Of a DNA stretch of 22,798 nucleotides, positions 11,607 through 19,125 are shown piece by piece. Origin of the DNA: a virus; IMG/VR virus record IMGVR_UViG_3300028393_000356, positions 1-22,798 of that record. The stretch is one strand, 5' to 3'. The position numbers and the translations under genes are program-made. The number at the start of each line of letters is the position of its first letter. Position 1 is the first letter of the stretch. The notes under the pieces were generated by a model. The model saw only the letters and a list, made by a program, of their open reading frames with translations, did not search any database and was not told the DNA's origin.

Positions 11607-12644
11607 ATGGCAATACAAAAAGTGGAATTTGAGTTTCCCGACCCAGATAAGGTTGAGGAAAAAGCCGACTTTGAGGAAAAAGCCGACGGTAGTTTTGCGT
11701 TAAAGGTCGAAGGACGGGCTTCGGAAGAAGAAGCTAAACGCGAAAAAGCCAAAGCAAAAGCCAAAGATGATGACCTCGATATTGAGGTGGTAGACGACCG
11801 TCCCGCAGAAGATCAGGGTGTCAAACGTGCCGCCCCAAAACCGATGGATCTTTCTGACGAGGAAATGGATGAGTATTCTGAGCGCGTACGCAAACGCCTT
11901 CAGCACTTTAGCAAAGGCTATCATGACCAGCGCCGGGCCGCCGAAGCCGCTTCGAGAGAACGCGAAGAAGCTGTACGTTATGCCCAGCAGATTGCTGAAG
12001 AGAATCGGAAACTCAAAGGCACGGTTAATAAAAACCAAGAGGCGATGCTTGAGTCGGCTAAAAAATTGGTCGTTACTGAGCATGAGGATGCAAAAGCTAA
12101 ATACAAACAGGCGTATGAATCCGGTGACGCCGATGCGGTTCTTAAAGCCCAAGAGGACTTAACTAGTGCACAACTCAAACTAGAGAAGGTAAATAATTTA
12201 AAGATACCTGCTTTACAAGAGGATGAATATGATGTACAAACGCAACAAACCGCTCCAGCACAGTCTGTTGACGAACGAGCCGTTACTTGGCAAGCCAAGA
12301 ATAAATGGTTCGGAGAAGACGATGAGATGACTAGTTTTGCGCTGGGGTTGCATCAAAAACTAGTCAAACAGGGCGTCAACCCGAGGTCTGACGATTACTA
12401 CGAGAAAATCAACTCTCGTATGCGCCAAGTGTTCCCCGAGTCTTTTGAAGGCGAGGATGAATATGAGGAGGTGACAGAAGAGCCCCGCCGTAAGGCGACG
12501 GTCGTAGCATCTGCTACCCGAAGCGTGGCCCCTAAAAAGATTACGCTGACACGTACGCAAGTTGCTCTGGCTAAAAAGCTCGGAGTACCGTTGGAAGAAT
12601 ACGCCAAACAGGCTGCTATGGAATTAAGGAAACAAAATGGCTGA
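11607..12644 (+). CDS. Scaffolding protein-like
   Basis: A 345-aa, highly charged protein. The N-terminal 80 residues are acidic with Lys/Ala/Asp tracts (EEEAKREKAKAKAKDDDLDI), followed by a long helical/coiled-coil section (about 85-200) and a C-terminal Lys/Arg-rich tail (KITLTRTQVALAKKLG near 315). This mix of an acidic disordered start, coiled coil and basic C-terminal end is typical of capsid scaffolding proteins, which template prohead assembly and leave or are degraded before packaging. It sits between the portal/GroES genes and the capsid gene, as expected. AAGGA lies 7 nt before the start and the end overlaps the next gene by 8 nt. No protease domain is seen. Confidence 0.75.
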   Translation: MAIQKVEFEFPDPDKVEEKADFEEKADGSFALKVEGRASEEEAKREKAKAKAKDDDLDIEVVDDRPAEDQGVKRAAPKPMDLSDEEMDEYSERVRKRLQHFSKGYHDQRRAAEAASREREEAVRYAQQIAEENRKLKGTVNKNQEAMLESAKKLVVTEHEDAKAKYKQAYESGDADAVLKAQEDLTSAQLKLEKVNNLKIPALQEDEYDVQTQQTAPAQSVDERAVTWQAKNKWFGEDDEMTSFALGLHQKLVKQGVNPRSDDYYEKINSRMRQVFPESFEGEDEYEEVTEEPRRKATVVASATRSVAPKKITLTRTQVALAKKLGVPLEEYAKQAAMELRKQNG

Positions 12645-13089
12645 AAATAGACTTAATCGTGAACTAGACACCCGTGAAAAAACGGCTCGCAAAAGATCGT
12701 GGACTCGTCCCGAGACTTTGCCAACTCCAAACCCGGAGGATGGCTACGACTTTCATTGGGTTCGTATCAGCACTCGCGGAGAGTCTGACGCCATGAACGT
12801 TTCTTTAAAACTTCAAGAAGGTTGGGAACCCGTCAGAGCTTCTGACCACCCCGAGATTTATGTTGCAGGCGTCGAAAATGATCGCTTCAAAGATAATATC
12901 GTGATTGGTGGGCTGATGTTGTGCAAAACCCCCGTCGAGTTTGTTAAGGATCGCAACGCTTGGTTCCAAAATCAAGCCGCAAACCAAATGAACTCGGTCG
13001 ATAATAATCTCATGCGCGAGAACGACCCCCGTATGCCGCTCTACAACGAGCGCAAAACTACGGTGTCTCGTTTTGGCAACGGCACTTAA
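12637..13089 (+). CDS. Head-cassette protein of unknown function, 150 aa
   Basis: A 150-aa protein starting MAENRLNRELDTREKTARKR with a basic N-terminus, then a compact domain (YDFHWVRISTRGESDAMNVS, about 38-57; EGWEPVRASDHPEIYVAG, about 61-78). Similar small proteins are found between scaffold and capsid genes in phages with this cassette order. The start overlaps the scaffold gene by 8 nt, with AAGGA 6 nt upstream. A virion or assembly role is likely from position; I cannot name it more precisely. Confidence 0.8.
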   Translation: MAENRLNRELDTREKTARKRSWTRPETLPTPNPEDGYDFHWVRISTRGESDAMNVSLKLQEGWEPVRASDHPEIYVAGVENDRFKDNIVIGGLMLCKTPVEFVKDRNAWFQNQAANQMNSVDNNLMRENDPRMPLYNERKTTVSRFGNGT

Positions 13090-13108
13090 CTTTTTTGGAG
13101 CTTAAAAC

Positions 13109-13687
13109 ATGGCTTATCCTACTGTCTCAGTACCGTATGGTTTAAAAGCTGTCAATTCTATTGATGGCAAACCATATGCCGGTGCACTCCGTCAGATTCC
13201 TATGGCGTCTGGCTACACCGCCACCTATTTTGGTGATGCAGTGAAAATCGTGAACGGTTATCTTGACAAAGATACCGGTACTACTGCGGCTACCCCTTGT
13301 GGCGTATTCGTTGGTGGTTCTTATACCAACTCCTTGGGTCAGCCTGTGTATTCACAGTACCTGCCCGCTGGCGCTACTAACCCTGTTGGGTATGTAGTTG
13401 ACGACCAACAAGCGTTGTTTAGAGTCGCAGTTGTGTCTGGTACTACCGTTATCGCAAGCGTAAGCCGCGATGTGGTGGGTTCCAACATGGCTTTGGTACA
13501 GAACGCTGGCAGCGCTACTACTGGTAACTCCGGCGTAGCCGTGTTGTCTACTAGTTCTAACACTACCGCCACTTTGCCAATCCGCGTGATTGACGTTGTG
13601 CCCGACACCGCTACTGGTGCCGATGCGTATGTAGAACTGTTGGTGAAAATCAACACCCACCAATACAACAGCACCACTGGTGTTTAA
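13109..13687 (+). CDS. Probable capsid decoration or head-stabilising protein
   Basis: A 192-aa, Gly/Ser/Thr/Val-rich, beta-type protein starting MAYPTVSVPYGLKAVNSIDG. It lies directly before the major capsid gene, where phages often encode a decoration or head-vertex protein, and has a start, composition and length close to such proteins. There is no signal peptide or catalytic motif. GGAG lies 8 nt upstream of the ATG, and the capsid gene follows after 10 nt. The decoration role is inferred from position and composition. Confidence 0.65.
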   Translation: MAYPTVSVPYGLKAVNSIDGKPYAGALRQIPMASGYTATYFGDAVKIVNGYLDKDTGTTAATPCGVFVGGSYTNSLGQPVYSQYLPAGATNPVGYVVDDQQALFRVAVVSGTTVIASVSRDVVGSNMALVQNAGSATTGNSGVAVLSTSSNTTATLPIRVIDVVPDTATGADAYVELLVKINTHQYNSTTGV

Positions 13688-13697
13688 GGAGTAAGAA

Positions 13698-14606
13698 ATG
13701 GCAATTTCCCGCGCACAACTACTTAAAGAACTTCTCCCCGGCCTGAACGCATTGTTCGGTTTGGAGTACAAAAAGTACGGTGAAGAACACAAAGAGATTT
13801 TCGAGACCGAAACCTCTGAGCGTTCTTTCGAAGAAGAAACCAAGCTGTCTGGCTTTAACGCTGCCCCCGTCAAAAACGAGGGTATGGCGATGCAGTACGA
13901 CAACGCTCAGGAAGCATGGACTGCACGCTACGTGCACGAAACCATTGCGATGGGTTTCTCCTTGACCGAAGAAGCTATCGAAGACAACTTGTATGACTCG
14001 TTGTCCGCTCGATACACTAAGGCTTTGGCTCGCGCCATGGCATACACCAAGCAGGTTAAAGCTGCTTCGATCCTGAACAACGCCTTTGCTGGCGGCCCCG
14101 TCTACGGCGACGGCCAAGTTCTGTGCTCGACAGCCCACCCCCTGATCTCTGGTGGTACTAACAGCAATCGTCCTACTGTTGCTGCCGATTTGAACGAGAC
14201 TTCCTTGGAAGCCGCCGTAATTCAGATCGCTGGTTGGACAGACGAGCGTGGCCTGTTGATCGCTGCTCAGCCTAAAAAGCTGGTTATTCCTCCAAGCTTG
14301 CAATTCGTTACAACCCGTCTCCTTGAGACCGAGTTGCGTGTTGGCACAACCGACAACGACATCAACGCTTTGAAGAACAACAGTTCTATCCGCGAAGGCT
14401 ATTGCGTTAACCACTATCTGACAGATACCAATGCTTGGTTCTTGATGACTGACGTTCCTAATGGTCTGAAGCACTTTGTGCGTAGCCCAATGCAAACCGG
14501 AATGGATGCTGACTTTGATACCGGAAACTCACGCTACAAAGCTCGTGAGCGTTACAGCTTCGGCGTTAGCGATCCGTTGGGCATCTTCGGTTCGCCCGGC
14601 GCTTAA
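13698..14606 (+). CDS. Major capsid protein
   Basis: A 302-aa protein resembling the Mu gpT-like/HK97-fold major head subunits. Recognisable parts are the helical N-terminus with FETETSERSFEEETKLSGFN (34-53), MGFSLTEEAIEDNLYD (84-99), VLCSTAHPLISGGTNSN (141-157) and the C-terminal SFGVSDPLGIFGSPGA. It forms the icosahedral shell. AGGAG stands 6 nt upstream, and codon use is rich in well-translated codons. A strong terminator follows, so this may be the last gene of the most abundant transcript. No prohead protease gene is visible nearby. Confidence 0.9.
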   Translation: MAISRAQLLKELLPGLNALFGLEYKKYGEEHKEIFETETSERSFEEETKLSGFNAAPVKNEGMAMQYDNAQEAWTARYVHETIAMGFSLTEEAIEDNLYDSLSARYTKALARAMAYTKQVKAASILNNAFAGGPVYGDGQVLCSTAHPLISGGTNSNRPTVAADLNETSLEAAVIQIAGWTDERGLLIAAQPKKLVIPPSLQFVTTRLLETELRVGTTDNDINALKNNSSIREGYCVNHYLTDTNAWFLMTDVPNGLKHFVRSPMQTGMDADFDTGNSRYKARERYSFGVSDPLGIFGSPGA

Positions 14607-14631
14607 TATTTCTTAGGAAATATATAGAGAG

Positions 14632-14657
14632 GGGGGCTTGCGCCCCCTTTTCTTTTG
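14632..14657 (+). terminator. Rho-independent terminator after the major capsid gene
   Basis: Stem GGGGGC (14632-14637) with GCCCCC (14642-14647), loop TTGC, and a T-rich tail (TTTTCTTTT). It separates the head genes from the downstream neck/tail genes. Confidence 0.85.
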
Positions 14658-14686
14658 TTGTATATTGTTTTTAATCCGGGATTTCC

Positions 14687-14731
14687 GGTGTATCAAACTG
14701 TCCCGGCAGACGACATACCGATTGATACGCC
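14687..14731 (+). promoter_or_regulatory. Leader inverted repeat upstream of the 156-aa gene
   Basis: GGTGTATCAA (14687-14696) pairs with TTGATACGCC (14722-14731) over ten positions (one U-G wobble), leaving a 25-nt loop. It ends 12 nt before the AAGGA of the next gene. GTATCAA is also the word that abuts the -35 box of the leftward promoters. Confidence 0.6.
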
Positions 14732-14754
14732 TAACTTGTATGTAAGGAAATATC

Positions 14755-15225
14755 ATGGGATTCGCAACTCACCTAGGCCCTTGGCTGTTGGGCACTGTTA
14801 AAGACACAACAGGCACCACTGCTGGCAATGTTCAAAACACTGGCTGCACCATCGTCGCTCAGTCTTTTAATCTGACCGCTGCACAAGTTGCAACTGGCAG
14901 TATTGCTGCTGGCTTTATCCCAGCGGGTGCTTTAATCACCAACGTTCAAATTCTGACTACCACTTTGTTTGCTTCAGCCACTACACTGAAAGTGACCATC
15001 GCGGGTGTTGATGTCAATACCGCTTCTACTATCACTACGGCTGGCACTATCACCGTGTCTCCTGCCGCTACGTTTACACCTGTTCAGGCCAACGTGGGCG
15101 CAACTGATGCTGCTTTGACTTTCACTACTACCGGCTCATCTGCTACTGGTGCGGTGACTGTCGTGGTTGCCTACATGATGCGTGATTCAAGTGGCGCAAT
15201 GTCCCAGCCTGCACAGCAGCGATAA
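14755..15225 (+). CDS. Beta-rich virion protein, 156 aa
   Basis: A 156-aa protein starting MGFATHLGPWLLGTVKDTTG, then Thr/Ala/Val-rich beta strands (AALTFTTTGSSATGAVTVVV near the end). The composition resembles phage decoration or fibre-like proteins. AAGGA stands 6 nt upstream. It is the first gene after the capsid terminator, preceded by a 148-bp leader with a long inverted repeat. Its role is unknown beyond a probable structural one. Confidence 0.7.
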   Translation: MGFATHLGPWLLGTVKDTTGTTAGNVQNTGCTIVAQSFNLTAAQVATGSIAAGFIPAGALITNVQILTTTLFASATTLKVTIAGVDVNTASTITTAGTITVSPAATFTPVQANVGATDAALTFTTTGSSATGAVTVVVAYMMRDSSGAMSQPAQQR

Positions 15226-15233
15226 TTGATCTC

Positions 15234-15253
15234 GGGAGCCTTGGCTCCCTTTT
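15234..15253 (+). terminator. Weak terminator or attenuator
   Basis: Stem GGGAGC/GCTCCC (6 bp) with loop CTTG, followed by only four T. It lies between two late genes and may reduce rather than stop transcription. Confidence 0.5.
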
Positions 15254-15269
15254 CTAAAGGAGATTGATT

Positions 15270-15566
15270 ATGGCAATGCAAACTGATGTAAAAAGTGCGC
15301 ACCTTAGCGCGGCTGGCTCTTACTATGTAGGTCGAACACGACTAAAGGGTATTGTTATATCCCCAAAAATAAGCACGGCGGTAACATTTGAAATCCGAGA
15401 CGGTAGCGCCACAGCCGCCGTTCTCTACACGATGGACTTAGCTAGCAACAGTAATCCAAACACGTTTTATATCCTAGTCCCCGGTGAAGGTATTTTGGCT
15501 AATACAGGTTTGTATTTAACGACAAGTACGGGCACAGTAACCGGGATCACGGTGTTCTATGGCTAA
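15270..15566 (+). CDS. Small beta-type virion protein, 98 aa
   Basis: A 98-aa protein starting MAMQTDVKSAHLSAAGSYYV; the pattern GRTRLKGIVISPKISTAV followed by VTFEIRDGSA suggests a compact beta sandwich. AAAGGAG is 7 nt before the ATG at 15270; an in-frame TTG at 15264 lies too close to it. The C-terminus overlaps the next gene by 8 nt. Similar small proteins occur among phage neck or fibre-attachment genes, but the assignment is only by composition and location. Confidence 0.7.
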   Translation: MAMQTDVKSAHLSAAGSYYVGRTRLKGIVISPKISTAVTFEIRDGSATAAVLYTMDLASNSNPNTFYILVPGEGILANTGLYLTTSTGTVTGITVFYG

Positions 15567-15804
15567 AAGTCCGGCGTGGCAGAGGAAGGAAGGCAAATCC
15601 GAAAAGGGTGGCTTGAACGCTAAAGGGCGTGCCTCTGCTAAGAAGGAGGGGATGAACTTAAAACCCCCACAGCCTGAAGGCGGTAAACGTAAAGATTCTT
15701 TTTGTGCTCGTATGGAGGGTATGAAGAAAAAGCTAACGTCAGCCAAAACAGCCAAAGATCCAGATTCACGTATCAACAAAAGCCTACGGGCTTGGAAGTG
15801 CTAA
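15559..15804 (+). CDS. DUF6321-like small basic protein, 81 aa
   Basis: An 81-aa basic protein beginning MAKSPAWQRKEGKSEKGGLN and continuing AKGRASAKKEGMNLKPP; near the end are SFCARMEGMKKKL and LRAWKC. This matches the remembered signature of the DUF6321 family of phage proteins (SPAWxRxEGKxxxGGLNxKGR, SFCARM, LRAWxC). Its function is not established. It overlaps the preceding gene by 8 nt and precedes a series of other basic late proteins. Confidence 0.75.
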   Translation: MAKSPAWQRKEGKSEKGGLNAKGRASAKKEGMNLKPPQPEGGKRKDSFCARMEGMKKKLTSAKTAKDPDSRINKSLRAWKC

Positions 15805-15806
15805 AT

Positions 15807-16172
15807 ATGCCTAGTACCAGCAGGAAACAACACAATTTCATGGAGGCGGTGGCCCACAATCCATCGTTCGCCAAGAAAGCGGGAGTCCCACAGTCCGTGG
15901 GTAAGGATTTTTCTAACGCGGACAAGGGCCGCAAATTTTCAAAAGGCGGTGATATGAAAGAATCTAAAGCAATGGTCAAAAAAGAAGTGGACTTCATGAA
16001 AAAGAAGGGCGCTCCTAAGTCTATGATTAAGCATGAAGCAGCCGAAGCCGGTAGCATGAACTATGCTAAGGGCGGTAAAGTAGGTTCTGCTTCTAAACGT
16101 GCTGACGGTATTGCTTCCAAAGGCAAGACCAAGGGCACAATGATCAAGATGGCTAACGGCGGAAAGTGCTAA
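15807..16172 (+). CDS. Small basic late protein with a RADG/KGKT tail motif, 121 aa
   Basis: A 121-aa Lys-rich protein starting MPSTSRKQHNFMEAVAHNPS, a start seen in many environmental phage proteins. A central helical Lys/Met stretch (about 50-75) is followed by YAKGG (86-90) and then SASKRADGIASKGKTKG (94-110). The next gene product ends in nearly the same sequence although the rest is unrelated. The ATG at 15807 is chosen with GGAAG about 8 nt upstream; the open frame extends farther 5' inside the preceding gene. Function unknown; a DNA-associated or virion-packaged role is possible from its charge. Confidence 0.75.
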   Translation: MPSTSRKQHNFMEAVAHNPSFAKKAGVPQSVGKDFSNADKGRKFSKGGDMKESKAMVKKEVDFMKKKGAPKSMIKHEAAEAGSMNYAKGGKVGSASKRADGIASKGKTKGTMIKMANGGKC

Positions 16173-16174
16173 TC

Positions 16175-16639
16175 ATGAAGCGCGTAAAAAGATATAACGG
16201 AGAAGAGGGTTCATCAGTTGAGTCTGATGAAATGAAGCCCGCTCAACGTATTGAATTTTCCGAATCAACTGGAAGTACTGGCCCTGCAAAATCCATGTCT
16301 TTTAAAGAGGCTTTTGCAAGTGCTCGCGGCGCTGGTGGTAAAACTTTTGAATGGCAAGGCAAGAAGTACACAACTGATTTGGCTCCTTCCAAACCTGCAA
16401 AACCTGCCGAGCCAGCACCTAAACCCACTAAAGCTGCTGAACCAGTAAAACCTCGATCACTTAGATCCGATTTGGATGATCTTGCCAAATCTAATTCTTC
16501 TTTAGGTAGTGTAAACATGCTGCCAAAAGGCAGGATGGCTCCAGAAAAGAAGTATGCCAAAGGTGGTTCGGTTTCTTCCGCTTCTAGGCGTGCCGATGGG
16601 CTCGCTACAAAAGGCAAAACCAGAGGTCGGATGGTATGA
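16175..16639 (+). CDS. Modular basic late protein with SFKEAF and RADG/KGKT motifs, 154 aa
   Basis: A 154-aa protein with three visible parts. First is an N-terminal polar region. Second is SFKEAFASARGAGGKTFEWQ (42-61) followed by GKKYTT, a short motif recurrent in phage proteins. Third, a Pro/Ala/Lys linker (about 70-95) leads to a C-terminal KYAKGG (126-131) plus SASRRADGLATKGKTRGRMV (135-154) that closely repeats the end of the preceding protein. The ATG at 16175 has GGAAAG 8 nt upstream; the gene begins 2 nt after the previous stop and overlaps the next by 4 nt. No enzyme motif. Likely virion-associated, by location. Confidence 0.75.
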   Translation: MKRVKRYNGEEGSSVESDEMKPAQRIEFSESTGSTGPAKSMSFKEAFASARGAGGKTFEWQGKKYTTDLAPSKPAKPAEPAPKPTKAAEPVKPRSLRSDLDDLAKSNSSLGSVNMLPKGRMAPEKKYAKGGSVSSASRRADGLATKGKTRGRMV

Positions 16640-16890
16640 TAAATAGTCGCGGCATGGGTAATATAAACCCCTCTAAGATGCCTAAAGCCAAGGTAAAGGA
16701 GCGCCGCGACGACACGAACTTTACTGAGTACGCCAAAGGCGGAGAAGTATGGGCCAAGCCTAGACCGGAATCCTTGGGCGATCCAGTAAAGTTAACAGCC
16801 AAGAAAAAAGCCAAAGCAAAAGCTGCGGCTAAAGCTGCGGGCCGACCATACCCAAATTTAGTTGACAATATGAGAGCGGCTAAAAAATGA
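16636..16890 (+). CDS. Small very basic late protein, 84 aa
   Basis: An 84-aa protein starting MINSRGMGNINPSKMPKAKV, with YAKGG at about 33-37 and a Lys/Ala-rich helix (AKKKAKAKAAAKAAG, about 55-69) resembling histone H1-type tails. ATGA overlaps with both neighbours (16636-16639 and 16887-16890) show tight coupling. The NPSKMPK start resembles other environmental phage proteins of unknown role. DNA binding is plausible from composition, not demonstrated. Confidence 0.75.
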   Translation: MINSRGMGNINPSKMPKAKVKERRDDTNFTEYAKGGEVWAKPRPESLGDPVKLTAKKKAKAKAAAKAAGRPYPNLVDNMRAAKK

Positions 16891-17597
16891 CCACTTCTGG
16901 CACGTACGAATTTAATCTCGAATTCACTGAGATTGCTGAAGAGGCGTGGGAGCGTGCCGGACGTGAGATGCGTAGTGGTTACGACTTAAGAACTGCTCGC
17001 AGGTCGATGAACTTGATGACTATCGAGTGGCAGAACCGTGGTATCAATATGTGGACGATTGATGAAGGGTACATCAATCTTGAGCAGGGGGTTAACACGT
17101 ATGACCTTCCAGCCGACACCATAGACGTAATGGAGCATGTAATCCGCACCGGTTCGGGTAATGTAGCCACACAAGCTGATCTATCAATCACACGTATTAG
17201 TGTAAGTACGTACGCGACTATCCCAAACAAGTTACAGCAGGCACGTCCAATCCAAGTTTGGGTTCAACGATTGCGCGATGCCCCAAAGATTACTGTCTGG
17301 CCTACCCCAGACCAAGGCACGGCTGGAGACCCGTACTATGTGTTCCATTACTGGCGCATGCGCCGCATCCAAGATGCCGGTTCGGGTATACAGACCGCAG
17401 ATATAAACTTTCGATTTTTACCCGCCGTTACTGCGGGGTTGGCGTACCACATTGCTATGAAGGTGCCTGAATTGGCAAACCGCGTCCCTATGTTGAAAGA
17501 AGCGTACAACGAGCAGTTCGATTTGGCAGCAGTTGAGGATAGAGAGAAAGCCGCGATTAGGTTTGTACCTCGTCAAGCTTCCATCGGGAGTGCCTGA
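16887..17597 (+). CDS. P22 gp4-like head-tail adaptor (tail accessory factor)
   Basis: A 236-aa protein with the characteristic helical start FTEIAEEAWERAGREMRSGY (about 13-32) followed by DLRTARRSMNLM and EWQNRGINMWTID (49-61), and a beta section (VQRLRDAPKITVWPTPD near 131). This fits the gp4-type adaptor that binds under the portal dodecamer and starts the neck in P22-like podoviruses. It overlaps the preceding gene by 4 nt and shares a single base (17597) with the next gene. The assignment is from family resemblance by eye and from position. Confidence 0.65.
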   Translation: MTTSGTYEFNLEFTEIAEEAWERAGREMRSGYDLRTARRSMNLMTIEWQNRGINMWTIDEGYINLEQGVNTYDLPADTIDVMEHVIRTGSGNVATQADLSITRISVSTYATIPNKLQQARPIQVWVQRLRDAPKITVWPTPDQGTAGDPYYVFHYWRMRRIQDAGSGIQTADINFRFLPAVTAGLAYHIAMKVPELANRVPMLKEAYNEQFDLAAVEDREKAAIRFVPRQASIGSA

Positions 17598-17986
17598 TGG
17601 GAAACCGTTTTGCCTCTGGCAAAATTGCGATTGCTATTTGTGATAGGTGTGGGTTTCAATATCGCCTAAAGGATTTACGCACGCTGATTATCAAAACCAA
17701 GCGAGTTAACATGTTGGTTTGCAGTGACTGTTGGGAACCCGACCAGCCACAATTGCAGTTGGGTATGTACCCAGTAGATGATCCGCAAGCGTTGAGAAAC
17801 CCGCGAAAGGATAATACGTATTACCAGTCTGGCACCACTACAACTGGGTCGATTGGTGAAGGTAGCAGGAATATCCAGTGGGGGTGGAACCCCGTAGGGA
17901 TGGCGCAAAATTTTGATGCTGCGTTAACACCAAATAACTTGGTAGCGACGGGTTTTGTTGGTACAGTAACGGTAAACGTAATTTAG
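17597..17986 (+). CDS. Zinc-ribbon late structural protein, 129 aa
   Basis: A 129-aa protein with an N-terminal four-cysteine ribbon, CDRCGFQY (15-22) and CSDCW (42-46), then EPDQPQLQLGMYPVDDPQAL (47-66) and a Gly/Asn/Thr-rich C-terminal half. Proteins with this CDRCGF/CSDCW plus QPQLQLG arrangement recur beside the gp4-like adaptor in environmental phages and are usually unnamed. It is translationally coupled to the adaptor (TGATG). A neck or tail role is inferred from position; zinc binding from the cysteines. Confidence 0.75.
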   Translation: MGNRFASGKIAIAICDRCGFQYRLKDLRTLIIKTKRVNMLVCSDCWEPDQPQLQLGMYPVDDPQALRNPRKDNTYYQSGTTTTGSIGEGSRNIQWGWNPVGMAQNFDAALTPNNLVATGFVGTVTVNVI

Positions 17987-17995
17987 GAGTTGGGA

Positions 17996-18172
17996 ATGGA
18001 CAAGAAAGAAGTTAAAGCTATAGCTGACAAAGAAGTTTCAGCGCATGAAAACCGCTTGCATCCCGGTGCTAAAAAGTTTGCTAAGGGTGGCAAGACTAAC
18101 TTGCAGATGAAGCAGTTGGGTCGTGGCATGGCTAAAGTTGCCAACCAGATGAAGTCTTCAAGGGGCAAATAA
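17996..18172 (+). CDS. Small basic late protein, 58 aa
   Basis: A 58-aa protein starting MDKKEVKAIADKEVSAHENR, with LHPGAKKFAKGGKTN (21-35) and a C-terminal MGR-type helix (QLGRGMAKVANQMKSSRGK). It shares the FAKGGK-type motif with its neighbours. AGGAG lies 6 nt upstream of the ATG at 17996; the TTG at 17990 abuts that site and is rejected. One-base overlap with the next gene. Unknown function; nucleic-acid contact is plausible from charge. Confidence 0.75.
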   Translation: MDKKEVKAIADKEVSAHENRLHPGAKKFAKGGKTNLQMKQLGRGMAKVANQMKSSRGK

Positions 18173-18435
18173 TGGCTAAGTTCAGCAAGAAAATGATGGG
18201 TAACGAGGTGGGCGCTGCCTCTGTGTACGCCAAGCCTCACACTATGAGTGGTAAAGAAGTGAAAGCTTCTACTAATCCCGGTAAAGGTGCTAACGGCAGT
18301 GACGCTGCTACTGTTAACATGTCTGCGGGCAATATTTACAAGCGTGAGGAAGCTGGCCCAAAAACCAGTGGTATCACAGTGCGTGGTGGTAAAGCCCAGA
18401 CTAAAGGCAAAATGGCCCGAGGCCCAATGGCATGA
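18172..18435 (+). CDS. Small basic late protein with KGKMARGPMA tail, 87 aa
   Basis: An 87-aa Gly/Lys/Ser-rich protein starting MAKFSKKMMGNEVGAASVYA and ending ITVRGGKAQTKGKMARGPMA. The tail (RGxxAxTKGKxARGPMA) is a recurrent ending of small environmental phage proteins. Mostly disordered by composition. It overlaps both neighbours (1 nt and 4 nt). Unknown function; it is the fifth protein of the Gly/Lys-rich series at 15807-18435. Confidence 0.75.
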   Translation: MAKFSKKMMGNEVGAASVYAKPHTMSGKEVKASTNPGKGANGSDAATVNMSAGNIYKREEAGPKTSGITVRGGKAQTKGKMARGPMA

Positions 18436-19085
18436 CCTATACTGAACTTGTCCAGTTTGTAGCTGATATCTGTGAGAACGCGTTTCCCACAGCGGATATG
18501 GACATGTTCATTAGGCAAGCAGAACAGAAAATTTACAACACTGTTCAGATCGCCAACTTACGCAAAAACATGACAGGTGTCACCACGGCTGGTAACTCTT
18601 ACTTGTCAGCCCCAACTGATTTTTTGTCTGCGTATTCAATTGCCGTAATTAGTAATGACGAGTATTTTTATTTGTTGAACAAAGACGTGAACTTCATTCG
18701 TGAAGCCTATCCAAGTGCAGCGATAGCGCAGCGTGGTAGACCTAGACATTACGCCATCTTTGGCCCTCAATCTGGAAACGTAACAGAACTTGCGTTTTTA
18801 CTTGGCCCTACACCAAATGCTACGTATGATGTAGAAATTAACTTTTACTACTACCCCGAGTCTATTGTGACTACAGGCACCACATGGCTTGGGGATAACT
18901 TTGACTCTGCCCTTCTCAATGGTACGTTAATTGAGGCAATACGATACATAAAGGGTGAGGCTGACATGGTTTCGCTTTACGAAAAGTTGTATGTTCAGTC
19001 TATCGGACTGCTTAAGCAGTTGGGTGATGGAAAGCAAAGAATGGATGCCTACAGAGATGGGCAAGTTAAAATACCCGTATCGTAA
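18432..19085 (+). CDS. Phage adaptor/connector-like protein, 217 aa
   Basis: A 217-aa protein with a helical start (TYTELVQFVADICENAFP), IRQAEQKIYNTVQIANLRKN (27-46), a beta core (YSIAVISNDEYFYLLNKDVN), and LIEAIRYIKGEADMVSLYEK (163-182) near the C-terminal helix. This resembles head-tail connector/adaptor proteins of podoviruses related to phage SU10. Such proteins sit between portal and nozzle. It overlaps the previous gene by 4 nt. Together with the gp4-like protein this gives two candidate neck components. Confidence 0.6.
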   Translation: MTYTELVQFVADICENAFPTADMDMFIRQAEQKIYNTVQIANLRKNMTGVTTAGNSYLSAPTDFLSAYSIAVISNDEYFYLLNKDVNFIREAYPSAAIAQRGRPRHYAIFGPQSGNVTELAFLLGPTPNATYDVEINFYYYPESIVTTGTTWLGDNFDSALLNGTLIEAIRYIKGEADMVSLYEKLYVQSIGLLKQLGDGKQRMDAYRDGQVKIPVS

Positions 19086-19125
19086 GCAGCGTTCAAACCC
19101 GAATCAAATCATTTAAGGAGTAATC

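Noticed and set aside
13719-14495. 258-aa minus-strand frame opposite the capsid gene
   Set aside because: A shadow of the capsid reading frame's codon pattern; no ribosome site or recognisable domain, and antisense to a clear major capsid protein.
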